Shown piece after piece: positions 35,934-45,335 of a DNA stretch of 64,000 nucleotides. The notes below the pieces were generated by a model. The model saw only the letters and a list, made by a program, of their open reading frames with translations. It was not told where the DNA came from and made no database searches. Each line of letters begins with the position of its first letter. Position 1 is the first letter of the stretch. This stretch comes from Turicibacter sp. TJ11 (GTDB lineage: Bacteria > Bacillota_I > Bacilli_A > MOL361 > Turicibacteraceae). Location: assembly GCF_021497505.1 (NCBI RefSeq), contig NZ_CP069349.1, forward strand, positions 1,455,001 to 1,519,000, written 5' to 3'. A program made the translations under genes and the position numbers.

Positions 35934-36362
35934 ATGTTACAAAAATATCAGATTTTTTTTAAGTCAATCTTATGGATTAGTGGCTTATCAGCTCTCTTTG
36001 TTATCTGGCAAGGGATCAATCTATTAACCACGATTAATACTTTATTTCTTGTCTCACTCTTTTTCTTTTGTGTTTACTGTTTTAAGTGGCTCATTGATCA
36101 AGGAACTTTCTACACGTTTCAATATTCTTGGCAAAAAACGAAGCGTTACGTTCTCTTTTTCTTACCAAAATATTGGTCACTTAAACAAGCAACAGACATG
36201 AAAAATGATTACGATGAAGAAACGGGAGAAAAAATTTATCATGATTTTCAAGAATTTTATGAATACAAGCAATCTCAGAAGTGGGAGGATCTTGATCAAT
36301 TACTTTGTTCTAGTCTGATGATGCTTCTCATTTCATTTATACTTACCTTCTTATATATGTAA
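35934..36362 (+). CDS. DUF3899-like membrane protein
   Basis: A 142-residue protein with two N-terminal hydrophobic helices (about 10-28 and 35-52), an amphipathic LIDQGTFYTFQYSWQKTKR segment typical of DUF3899, and a C-terminal helix (about 122-141). The loop is acidic. No known function. ATG after a GGTGGG site. A strong terminator follows at once, so it is monocistronic. Confidence 0.65.
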   Translation: MLQKYQIFFKSILWISGLSALFVIWQGINLLTTINTLFLVSLFFFCVYCFKWLIDQGTFYTFQYSWQKTKRYVLFFLPKYWSLKQATDMKNDYDEETGEKIYHDFQEFYEYKQSQKWEDLDQLLCSSLMMLLISFILTFLYM

Positions 36363-36396
36363 AAAGTTCTGAACCACTACGGTCAGAACTTTTTTT
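36361..36396 (+). terminator. Terminator
   Basis: AAAAGTTCTGA and TCAGAACTTTTTTT arms with a 10-nt loop, starting at the stop codon of the DUF3899-like gene. Confidence 0.88.
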
Positions 36397-36630
36397 ACGT
36401 CTATTTAGTTAACACTTCACACTCAAAAACTTTTATCTCATCACTCGATGAACAAAAAAATCTACTTTTCTCTAAGCGTGATAGACCCCTAAAAGATATT
36501 TCATTTCAATCAATATATAATCCGTTTTTAACTTTCTCTTATTTTTAAAAATTCGGTTTGATTGAAAAATGACTTCGATATCTTTTGAATCCGAATAAAC
36601 TCGTCATTTCTCATTCGTGTTTTCTGATTA

Positions 36631-38436
36631 CTATTTTATTTTCTCAAATTGCCCCATATAAAGTTCATAGTAATCTCCTTTTTTTGCAATCAACTCAGGA
36701 TGAGTCCCTTGTTCAGCAATTTCACCATTTTTAAGTAGTAAAATTTGATCCGCACTAACAATGGTTGATAAGCGATGGGCAATAATGAAACTTGTTCGAT
36801 CTTTTAGTAACACTTCAATGGCATCTTGAATTAATTTTTCTGTCTCGATATCAATCGATGCTGTCGCTTCATCTAAAATTAAAATAGCCGGATTTGCAAT
36901 TAAGGCACGTGCAAATGAAATAAGTTGTTTTTGTCCTGTTGATAATCCAGATCCACCTTCTCCAATAAATGTATCGTATCCATCAGGATAATGAGTGATA
37001 AACTCATGCGCATTTACTAGCTTCGCTGCTTCAATGATCTCTGCATCAGTCGCATCTAACTTCCCATATCGAATATTGTCCTTAATCGTTCCGCTAAACA
37101 ATTGTGGGGTTTGAAGTACATATCCTAAATGTGAATGTAACCATTCTTGGGTACGTTCTCGGTAATCGACACCATCAATTAAAATTTGTCCACTCGTTGG
37201 TTCATAAAATCGACAGATTAGATTGACAATCGTACTTTTTCCAGAACCGGTTGGACCCACAATAGCAATACTACTTCCTGCTTTAATTTTGAGATTAAGA
37301 TGCTCCATGACCTTCTCACCTGTTTTATAGTGAAAGCCAACATCAATCAATTCAATCTCACCTTTAATTGATTCCCAATTTTCTTTTTTCAAGTTTCCAA
37401 TTTGTCCATACTTTTCAATGACATCTTCACGATCCACAATATCTGATTCCGTATTAATTAATGAAATGACACGCTCTGCTGAGGCTTGTGCATCTTGAAA
37501 ACGAGTTAATAAGTGTGCAATGGTACGAATTGGGTCATAAAATAAAGTCGCGTAAGAAATGAACACCACTAAGTCTCCATAAGATAACTTTTCGTTAAAA
37601 ACATCCATTCCTCCGACATTAATAATTAAAGCTACTCCAATACTTCCAAGTGCGACAATGATTGGATAATAAATCGCATTGATGATAGAAGCACGAACTG
37701 AACCATCACGCATCTCTTTCGTTAAATGAGAAAACTCTTGTAAATTATCTTCCTCGGTTACTAACGTTTTAGTCGTAATTGCCCCGGTAATACCTTCATT
37801 AAAAGCTCCTGTAATTTTTGAATTCATCTTTCTAACTCGACGATACTGTTTTAAAATACGCGTTTGAAAGAAATAACTCACAACGGCAAGAATAGGTAAG
37901 ACAGCAATCGTAATCAAAGCCAGTTTCCAATTCATAAAAAACATTGAAATCGTAACGAAAATCATGACTAAAGTGCCCCAAATCGCATCTGTTAATCCCC
38001 ATGATAAAATACCACCTATTCGGTTTGTATCTGAGGTTAATCTTGACAATAGCCATCCTACAGAAGAAGTATCGTAAAAAGAAAATGATAATTCTTGTAG
38101 TTTTTTAAAAGCAGCTTTTCTAATTTTATAACTGATACTTAACTGTAAGCGATCAGATAATAAAATAAATGACCACACAATAAAACCAAATAAGAGAATG
38201 ACGACAAGATAAAGACAGGCAAACTGAGGTAATCCACTTACGTTTTTTACAGTCACGTACTCATCGATAACGATTCCATTTAATCTTGGATAAACAGTAT
38301 CTAAAATAGCTAATGTGATTGCCGATAAACAGAGCAAAATGACATCCCGTTCATCATGTTTCATATACGATAACACTTGTTTCCAAATCGTAAAATCAGC
38401 CTTTGTGTACTCGGTTTCTTCAAATTCCTTTGACAT
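36631..38436 (-). CDS. ABC exporter half-transporter, catalytic partner
   Basis: A 601-residue fusion of a six-helix exporter domain (residues about 1-330) and an ATPase domain. Walker A GPTGSGKST, signature LSTGQKQL (a variant with T), Walker B ILILDEATASID with the catalytic glutamate, and H-loop IIAHRLS. It starts 2 bp after the partner gene, so both are made together as a heterodimer of the YheI/YheH or LmrCD type. The exported substrate is unknown; drugs or peptides are usual for the class. Confidence 0.93.
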   Translation of the reverse strand: MSKEFEETEYTKADFTIWKQVLSYMKHDERDVILLCLSAITLAILDTVYPRLNGIVIDEYVTVKNVSGLPQFACLYLVVILLFGFIVWSFILLSDRLQLSISYKIRKAAFKKLQELSFSFYDTSSVGWLLSRLTSDTNRIGGILSWGLTDAIWGTLVMIFVTISMFFMNWKLALITIAVLPILAVVSYFFQTRILKQYRRVRKMNSKITGAFNEGITGAITTKTLVTEEDNLQEFSHLTKEMRDGSVRASIINAIYYPIIVALGSIGVALIINVGGMDVFNEKLSYGDLVVFISYATLFYDPIRTIAHLLTRFQDAQASAERVISLINTESDIVDREDVIEKYGQIGNLKKENWESIKGEIELIDVGFHYKTGEKVMEHLNLKIKAGSSIAIVGPTGSGKSTIVNLICRFYEPTSGQILIDGVDYRERTQEWLHSHLGYVLQTPQLFSGTIKDNIRYGKLDATDAEIIEAAKLVNAHEFITHYPDGYDTFIGEGGSGLSTGQKQLISFARALIANPAILILDEATASIDIETEKLIQDAIEVLLKDRTSFIIAHRLSTIVSADQILLLKNGEIAEQGTHPELIAKKGDYYELYMGQFEKIK

Positions 38437-38438
38437 AC

Positions 38439-40244
38439 TTACACCTCATTTCTGTGCTCAACAAGACTCAAGACTTCTTCTTCTTTTTCATTTTGAATTT
38501 TCCAAAATGTTTGATATAACCCTTCTTGATGAATTAACTCGTTATGCGTCCCTTTTTGAACAATACGTCCATGATCTAAAACAATAATTTGATCGGCATC
38601 TTTTACAGTACTTACACGATGAGCAACAATAAAAGTTGTCACATCTTTTGATCGTTCCTTTAATGCTTTACGAATGACAATATCAGTTTGTGTATCCACT
38701 GCACTTAATGAATCATCAAAAATTAAAATCGGACATTCATTAATGAGTGCTCGTGCAATTCCCACACGTTGTTTTTGTCCACCAGATAACGTCACTCCAC
38801 GTTCCCCAACAATGGTGTCATAACCTTCTTTAAATTCTTCAATGACTTGATGAACAGAAGCCAACTGTGCGACTGAATGAATTTCATCATCCATGGCATC
38901 TTTTTTCGCAATCGCAATATTTTGTTTGATTGTTTTCGAGTATAAAAATAACTCCTGTAAAACCGCACCTATATGACTGCGAATCCATTTTTTATCGATT
39001 TGATTTAACTCAACTCCATCAATTTTAATCGATCCTTCCGTATAATCGTATAAACGCATCAATAAATTCATTAACGTCGTTTTTCCTGATCCTGTTCGAC
39101 CAATAATAGCGATGGTTTGACCACGTTCAACTGTAAAAGTAATATCTTTTAAAATACGATCATGATCTTCATATTCAAATCCAACATGATTAAACTCAAT
39201 GGTTCCTTTAATCTCAGGTGTTTGTAAATTTTCTTCAAATTCAATTGCCTCACCTAATACTTCATTAATTCGTTTAGCTGAAATCGTCGTTTTTCCTAAA
39301 TCAGTTAAAATTCGTCCTAACTGACGAACCGGCCAAATAATCATGGATTCATAAGCAATGAATGCTTGCAATGTTCCAAGTGAAATTTCTTGATTAATCG
39401 TAATATATGCCCCATAGATCACTGTAATAGCAATTTGAAAAAGACTTAAAAAATCTGACGTTGACCAAAACAACGCATTTAACTTAGTCATGACGTAACT
39501 TTTTTTACGATAATCCGTGTTACATTTTTCAAACTGCTCAATTTCATACTCTTGATTACAATAAGCACGTACGACACGAACTCCCGTTAAGTTTTCTTGG
39601 ATCATCGTTGACATTCGTGCTTCTGATTCATCTGCCTCTTTAAACGATTTTCTAACTTTCTTAAAGAAAATAAAACAAAAAAGAAAAAGAAGAGGCGTCA
39701 AACACACGCTGATTAAAGCAAACTTCACATTTAACGTTAACATAAAGCTAAAAATAATCACGAAAATTAAGATAGAATATCCCATTTCAACTAACTGTGA
39801 CGATAAAAAGTGACGAATTGTGTCGATATCTGATGTACATCGTTGAATGAGATCTCCAGTTTCGACACGTTTATGATACATAAATGGTAACTGTTGAATG
39901 TGATTATACATTCTATCCTTTAAGCTTTTAGCTAAATCTTCAGATGCTTCTGCTGACCATCTTGCTTTTAAAAAACTAAATAACGCATTAATAATCGCAA
40001 ACATCATAATTAAAAAACCACACATCAACAATCGTCCTTGAAAGGTTGATACGGACAACACAATTGATGAAATAATGGTTTGATTTCCTTCGACTTTCTG
40101 TTTAATAATCATATCAATGGCTGTTTGATTAACTAATGGAATTAAAGTTGAAAAAACAATCCCACAAGCAGTTGCCGTTAAGGCTCCTAAAATTTTCAAC
40201 CGTTGCCCTTCTAGCCAATTATAAATACTTTTTAACTCATTCAT
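38439..40244 (-). CDS. ABC exporter half-transporter, degenerate-site partner
   Basis: A 601-residue exporter half with membrane domain then ATPase domain. Walker A GRTGSGKTT, signature LSGGQKQRVGIARA, and Walker B LIFDDSLSAVD in which the catalytic glutamate is aspartate. That replacement marks the non-hydrolysing site in heterodimeric exporters, so the two genes complement each other. The ATG at 40244 is used because CAGGTGAA precedes it; an upstream in-frame GTG at 40253 overlaps that site. Confidence 0.92.
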   Translation of the reverse strand: MNELKSIYNWLEGQRLKILGALTATACGIVFSTLIPLVNQTAIDMIIKQKVEGNQTIISSIVLSVSTFQGRLLMCGFLIMMFAIINALFSFLKARWSAEASEDLAKSLKDRMYNHIQQLPFMYHKRVETGDLIQRCTSDIDTIRHFLSSQLVEMGYSILIFVIIFSFMLTLNVKFALISVCLTPLLFLFCFIFFKKVRKSFKEADESEARMSTMIQENLTGVRVVRAYCNQEYEIEQFEKCNTDYRKKSYVMTKLNALFWSTSDFLSLFQIAITVIYGAYITINQEISLGTLQAFIAYESMIIWPVRQLGRILTDLGKTTISAKRINEVLGEAIEFEENLQTPEIKGTIEFNHVGFEYEDHDRILKDITFTVERGQTIAIIGRTGSGKTTLMNLLMRLYDYTEGSIKIDGVELNQIDKKWIRSHIGAVLQELFLYSKTIKQNIAIAKKDAMDDEIHSVAQLASVHQVIEEFKEGYDTIVGERGVTLSGGQKQRVGIARALINECPILIFDDSLSAVDTQTDIVIRKALKERSKDVTTFIVAHRVSTVKDADQIIVLDHGRIVQKGTHNELIHQEGLYQTFWKIQNEKEEEVLSLVEHRNEV

Positions 40245-40580
40245 TAAATTCACCTGACTTTCCCCTCATAGTCTATCAACTAGAACTACTTATTGATGAT
40301 CTTGACAAGTTTTCACTTTCTTATAGCTCTAGTGATGCGAATTCTTTCATTTAAAAAATGCCCACCTCATTAAAGTTTAATTGATTTGGATGACTAATTC
40401 CTTTCATCACATTCTCCCCCCTTCAAAATACTTATCAATTACTCATTATACCATTTTTTACGTATTTTGGAAGATATTATACAAACTAATTTTAATATCT
40501 CTTTAAAAATAAGATTTATTAAAGAAGTATACTCTCAAAAGAAAAACACTGAAACATCACTTGTCTCAGTGTTTTTTTGT
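40245..40580. other. Intergenic region with pullulanase terminator
   Basis: 336 bp without a gene. AAAACACTGA and TCAGTGTTTT (about 40543-40577) form a terminator for the pullulanase gene on the minus strand. The rest should hold the promoter of the ABC exporter pair. Nothing else is seen. Confidence 0.6.
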
Positions 40581-43500
40581 CTATTTCACTTTCTTTCTGC
40601 GTCCAACATAATAAATAAGCGCTCCACTCATTAATAGCATACTTCCTAACCCAATAATGGTTAGTTGATGAAGTCCTGTTTGTGGTTGATTAGGATTAAC
40701 TGGATCTGACTCTGATTGATCACCATCTGAATGATTTGAATCTGGATGATTCGTGTCTGGACTTTCTGGTTTTTCTGTCTCTGGTGTTTCCGGTTTTTCT
40801 GTCCCTGGTGTTTCTGGTTGAGTTAGCTCTGTATAATTTAACATTAATACATATGAAGCATGTGGTGCTACTTCCACTTGATCTCCTTCAACTAGCTCTA
40901 ATTCTTTAACTCCCGCTTCCTCACCATTTACAACAATCGACCATTTCCCAGCTTCTCCTAAAGAAACTGTTTTAACTTCATCGGATACATTATGAATGAC
41001 CGCAATTTTATCTGCTGATTTTTCATAACTATTTAAAATAAACGCTACAACCTCTTCATCTACTTTTTCATTAAACGTTAAATTTTCTTGAACTTCTTCT
41101 TGTGTCATTAGACGGAAAGCCTTATTAGATTTACGTAATTCAATTAATCCTTTATAATAATCTACTACATCTTGATTTTCTGACTTTAATGACCAATCGA
41201 TTTGATTAACCTCATCAGGGCTATTGTAAGAGTTATGATTTCCAGCTTTTGAGCGCATCATTTCTACTCCAGCATGTAAAAATGGAATTCCTTGTCCCGT
41301 TAAAACAATGGCATTTGCTTGTTTTTGAAGCCCTTTAATATAATCCACAGATGTATCGCCATTCGCTGCCTTTTGAACACCGAGCAATTTATCGTATAAC
41401 GTATTATTATCATGTGCAGACACATACGAAATCGATTGACTTGGATTAGCTGCCCAATCACGGCCTATCCACTCTCCACCTACCTGATTATGATAAATAG
41501 AACCAACAATTCCAAATTTCAAACGTTCATAAAAATAATCAGTCGTATTTCCATTAATATACCCAGCTTCCCAATCATTTCCGACATTCCCTTTAATCGC
41601 ATCCCTCATATCATCATTAAAATAAGCAATATTAGGTGTCTCTTTAGCATTGCCTTTATAAGCTGCCTCTTCATCTGGTAAGGGTGATCCACCACCGGTC
41701 CATCCTTCTCCGTAAATAATAATATTTGGATCGATATCATGTAATGCTTCTTCTAACGCATTCATTGTCTCTACATCATGTAATGCCATCAAATCAAAGC
41801 GGAATCCGTCAACATGGTATTCATTTACCCAGTAAGTGACTGAGTCAATCATAAATTTACGCATCATTAGACGTTCAGAAGCTGTTTCATTTCCACATCC
41901 TGAACCATCCGAAAAAGATCCATTTTCATTTTGACGATAGTAATAACCTGGCACAATTTTATTAAAGTCTGAATCTGCCGTTGCACCTGTATGATTATAG
42001 ACGACATCCATAACCACACGAATATCATTTTCATGTAATGATTGAACCATTTGTTTAAATTCATTCACTCGAACTTCTCCATTATAAGGATCTGTTGAAT
42101 AAGAACCTTCAGGTGAATTATAGTTTTGTGGGTCATATCCCCAGTTAAATTGTGCTTCATCTAATTTTGTTTCATCAATCGAACGATGATCAAATGAAGG
42201 TAATAAATGAAGATGAGTAATTCCCATTTCTTTAAGATGATCGAGTCCAGTTGCTAATCCTTCCTCATTTTTAGTTCCTGTCTCTGTTAATCCTAAATAT
42301 TTTCCCACGTTTTTAATTCCTGAATTAGCTGCACTCGATAAATCACGAATATGTAGCTCATAAATAATAGCATCTGTTATTTCTCCACTAAATTCAGGAC
42401 TCACATCACTTAACCAATTCGTCGGATCAGTCGTATCTAAATCAACTACCATTCCTCTTAATCCGTTAACACCAACTGTACGAGCGTATGGATCAACTGC
42501 TACTTCGGTATTGTCTCCAACTGTTACTTGATAAGTATAATAAACACCATTCAAATCTCCATCAACTTTTAATTCCCAAACACCTTTATCTCCTTTTGTC
42601 ATGACCGATTCTTGATACAAGTCGTCCTTATGACCCGTACGATAAAGTTGCAAACTCACTTCTTGAGCTGTTGGTGCCCAAACTTTAAACGTCGTTGAAG
42701 AAGCACTATAGTTTGCACCTAAGTCATCTCCTTCATAGTAAAATAACTCATTAAATGCATCACTATCATATACTCCATAATATTGAACAGGAATTGCTGA
42801 TTTAAAACCTTCTTTTTTAATATAATAGGCCTCTCCTACTTCAATCTCTTGTTTTAACGTGATATTAAGCCACTTTTTATCCTTATTTAATTTAACATCT
42901 TCGATTTCTAATGAATTTCCTTCTTTATCCGTCAATGTTACTCCTTCTGTATTCTCAAACGGAATAGGAGCCGTTACTTTTAATGCATTTAAATCTGTGA
43001 AGGTAGCTCCACTTAACGGTGTCGTTTTATCAATATCTGGGGTATAATAAACCATTTCTTCTCCTTGTAATAAATAAACATGAAGCTGTTTCTTTCCATT
43101 AACTTCTACTGCTTTTGTTAAGTCAATAAAGCGATCTTTATCAATATCTTTTTCAGACCACTCGCCTTTACGAATGATAAATCCGATTTTTTCAATCTGA
43201 TTTAAATCTTTTAAATTAATTTTCGCAACTTGGCCAAACTCATCGGAATTGACAAAAGGATAACCATATCCTTCTTGTCCGTCTCCCCAAGCCCAAACAT
43301 TCCAATTTTTATAATCTTCTAAGTAACGATAGTAATGAACAAAGATTTGTAACTCCGCTTCTTCATCAGGAACAACATCGACCACTGGAGCTTGAGGTAA
43401 TTCTTGTCGATTTCCATTTGGTCCAACAACATCAAATCCATTTTGTCCTTCATTAACCCAAATCTCAGTATTTCCTAAAACTTTAAGGGTTTGATCATCG

Positions 43501-44585
43501 CTATAGTTTTTCTCTGACCAATCTGATTTCCTTACAATATATCCTAATGTATTTCCTGTTTTCACTTTAATTTCAACAACACGTCCAAAATCATCTTCAT
43601 GTTCAAATCCATGTGCTCCATCTTCAGCCCCTGTACTCCATGTCCAGACATCCCAGTTTGTATAATCATCATCTTGACGATTAAAATGAAGAGTAACAGT
43701 TGAGTAAGCACCTATTTCTTCATTTGGATTCTCATAATTAATCTGATCAGAACCTTCTTTAACATAAATGTGGGCTACATATCGATCAACATTAGTGATT
43801 AATTTTAATTGATCGAGATTGATATTCTTTTTATCTCCTCCATCCTTATTTTCATGCCATTCTTGATTTTCAACTTCCTTATAAATAATAAATCCGAATT
43901 TTTTTACATCTTGTAAACTTTCAAATGAAAATAATTTTGTCTTCCCGTACGAATCATCGTAATCAAAGTCTTGATGTGTGTCATCACTTGTTCCCCAAGT
44001 GTACAACCTAAAATTATCATAGTCTTGATTCTCTCGCTCATAATGAACAACAAGATTGATAGGAGTCTCGTCTAGTGCATCTAAGTTAGGTTCATACTCG
44101 GTATAACCATTTTGCCCTTCTGTTACCCATATCTCCATATCTTCATTTACCTGAATGACCTGATCTTCACTATGATTTTTATCTTCCCAGTCACCCTTTT
44201 TAATAATGTAACCAACCGTTGATCCTTCTTTTACGTCAAAAGTTGCAATTTTACCAAAATCGTCTTCTGAAGTAAATTCATAGTCTCCATCACTAACACC
44301 TGTTGACCACGTATGAATATTCCATCCCTCATAGTCTTGATTGTTACGATGATAGTGAATGGTTAACGTGTAAACTTCCCCTGTCTCATCTATTTTGCTA
44401 GTTACTTCATTTACTCGTTCTTGATTTTTCTCTAATGTTTGTTCTTTTACAACTTCACTAATTCCTACCTCTTGATCATGATCTTGTGCAAAAATAGTTT
44501 GCAAAGATGGTGTGAACGTTGACATAAGCATTGCTATTGCCAATAAACTAGCAATATATTTCTTACATCTTTTAAAATATTGCAT
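40581..44585 (-). CDS. Secreted, wall-anchored type I pullulanase with four CBM41-like modules
   Basis: A 1334-residue debranching enzyme hydrolysing alpha-1,6 links of pullulan and starch outside the cell. Signal peptide with cleavage after IFA (residue 33). Four CBM41-like starch-binding modules at about 70-165, 173-285, 295-390 and 415-510; modules 1 and 3 are closest (NxxxWxxWTWSTG pattern). A CBM48-like module and GH13 core follow with DGFRFDLMALHD, GEGWTGG and SAHDNNT carrying the catalytic D, E and D. The tail is P/E/T-rich with QPQTG, a hydrophobic helix and RRKKVK, a sortase-type signal with an unusual first residue. A cre site lies upstream. Confidence 0.93.
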   Translation of the reverse strand: MQYFKRCKKYIASLLAIAMLMSTFTPSLQTIFAQDHDQEVGISEVVKEQTLEKNQERVNEVTSKIDETGEVYTLTIHYHRNNQDYEGWNIHTWSTGVSDGDYEFTSEDDFGKIATFDVKEGSTVGYIIKKGDWEDKNHSEDQVIQVNEDMEIWVTEGQNGYTEYEPNLDALDETPINLVVHYERENQDYDNFRLYTWGTSDDTHQDFDYDDSYGKTKLFSFESLQDVKKFGFIIYKEVENQEWHENKDGGDKKNINLDQLKLITNVDRYVAHIYVKEGSDQINYENPNEEIGAYSTVTLHFNRQDDDYTNWDVWTWSTGAEDGAHGFEHEDDFGRVVEIKVKTGNTLGYIVRKSDWSEKNYSDDQTLKVLGNTEIWVNEGQNGFDVVGPNGNRQELPQAPVVDVVPDEEAELQIFVHYYRYLEDYKNWNVWAWGDGQEGYGYPFVNSDEFGQVAKINLKDLNQIEKIGFIIRKGEWSEKDIDKDRFIDLTKAVEVNGKKQLHVYLLQGEEMVYYTPDIDKTTPLSGATFTDLNALKVTAPIPFENTEGVTLTDKEGNSLEIEDVKLNKDKKWLNITLKQEIEVGEAYYIKKEGFKSAIPVQYYGVYDSDAFNELFYYEGDDLGANYSASSTTFKVWAPTAQEVSLQLYRTGHKDDLYQESVMTKGDKGVWELKVDGDLNGVYYTYQVTVGDNTEVAVDPYARTVGVNGLRGMVVDLDTTDPTNWLSDVSPEFSGEITDAIIYELHIRDLSSAANSGIKNVGKYLGLTETGTKNEEGLATGLDHLKEMGITHLHLLPSFDHRSIDETKLDEAQFNWGYDPQNYNSPEGSYSTDPYNGEVRVNEFKQMVQSLHENDIRVVMDVVYNHTGATADSDFNKIVPGYYYRQNENGSFSDGSGCGNETASERLMMRKFMIDSVTYWVNEYHVDGFRFDLMALHDVETMNALEEALHDIDPNIIIYGEGWTGGGSPLPDEEAAYKGNAKETPNIAYFNDDMRDAIKGNVGNDWEAGYINGNTTDYFYERLKFGIVGSIYHNQVGGEWIGRDWAANPSQSISYVSAHDNNTLYDKLLGVQKAANGDTSVDYIKGLQKQANAIVLTGQGIPFLHAGVEMMRSKAGNHNSYNSPDEVNQIDWSLKSENQDVVDYYKGLIELRKSNKAFRLMTQEEVQENLTFNEKVDEEVVAFILNSYEKSADKIAVIHNVSDEVKTVSLGEAGKWSIVVNGEEAGVKELELVEGDQVEVAPHASYVLMLNYTELTQPETPGTEKPETPETEKPESPDTNHPDSNHSDGDQSESDPVNPNQPQTGLHQLTIIGLGSMLLMSGALIYYVGRRKKVK

Positions 44586-44616
44586 CTAATCCCCCCTTAT
44601 TTAGCCTTCATTATTT

Positions 44617-44630
44617 TTATAGCGCTTTCA
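44617..44630 (-). promoter_or_regulatory. Probable cre (CcpA) site of the pullulanase gene
   Basis: TGAAAGCGCTATAA on the minus strand, 13 of 14 positions of the usual TGWAARCGYTWNCW consensus, 32 bp before the start codon and overlapping a TATAAA -10-like sequence. It predicts repression by glucose. Confidence 0.65.
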
Positions 44631-44668
44631 ATGTGTTGAAACCCGTCCTTTTTTATCAAATCAATTCA

Positions 44669-44680
44669 GTAACCGGTTTC
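44669..44680. promoter_or_regulatory. Candidate LacI-type operator upstream of pullulanase
   Basis: GTAACCGGTTTC, about 84 bp before the pullulanase start. The same 12-mer occurs inverted at 14819-14830 and a variant at 54471-54482. Confidence 0.45.
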
Positions 44681-44695
44681 TTGTTAAATTAGAAA

Positions 44696-44744
44696 AAACA
44701 CTTAGATCGATAAATTAATTTCTAATTTATTGATCTAAGTGTTT
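44696..44744. terminator. Long hairpin, probable terminator
   Basis: Two 22-bp arms (AAACACTTAGATC...ATAAATTA) with one mismatch and a 5-nt loop. It lies between the 122-residue gene and pullulanase, both on the minus strand, and could end the upstream transcript, although the U-run is weak. Confidence 0.6.
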
Positions 44745-44805
44745 AATAATAAACAATCTATTCAGTATAAAAATAAAGTTTTCAGTTAGCAAATTTTCAT
44801 TTATC

Positions 44806-45174
44806 TTAGGATTCTACAGATAAATCATTAACTAATGCTTCATAATTCAAATCAGTTTCTTCAGCTTCTTGTAAAACTGGCTCAATCTCTACAACCTCTT
44901 TTGATTGAAGCGTGACAATTTTCTTCATTTGTTGAACAATATAAGCCATAGCTCCTAAACAAATCGTATAAAAAGCATATGGAGTAACACTTGAAAGATA
45001 ATAACTAATCGTATCATTTAAATTTTCAGAAATAACAAATCCTTGCTCAACAATTGACGCAACATAGATGTAGCAGTTATAGACAGAATACCCTGTCATC
45101 ACTAACATAAAAAATGATAAAATATACAATCCTAATGCCAGTTTTGAAACTTTTTGCTGATTACTTTTTTTCAT
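44806..45174 (-). CDS. Hypothetical two-helix membrane protein (122 aa)
   Basis: A 122-residue protein with two transmembrane helices (about 13-35 and 65-84) separated by an extracytoplasmic loop, and an acidic cytoplasmic tail (VVEIEPVLQEAEETD). ATG after AGGAGG confirms expression potential. No family recognised. It lies between clpB and pullulanase and ends before the long 44.7-kb hairpin. Confidence 0.65.
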   Translation of the reverse strand: MKKSNQQKVSKLALGLYILSFFMLVMTGYSVYNCYIYVASIVEQGFVISENLNDTISYYLSSVTPYAFYTICLGAMAYIVQQMKKIVTLQSKEVVEIEPVLQEAEETDLNYEALVNDLSVES

Positions 45175-45293
45175 AATATCCTCCTAATTAATTCATGAAT
45201 AAATTTCACCCTAACCCCCATCTCTTTCATTTTAATGGTGTTAAGTGTAGTCTATCACCCATACCTTAAAATTATCTTAAATCATTCAAATAA

Positions 45294-45334
45294 AAAAAGT
45301 TCATTGAGCGAAAAGCCCAATGAACTTTTTTATG
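45294..45334 (-). terminator. clpB terminator
   Basis: AAAGTTCATTG and CAATGAACTTT form an 11-bp stem with T and A runs immediately after clpB. Confidence 0.88.
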
Positions 45335-45335
45335 A

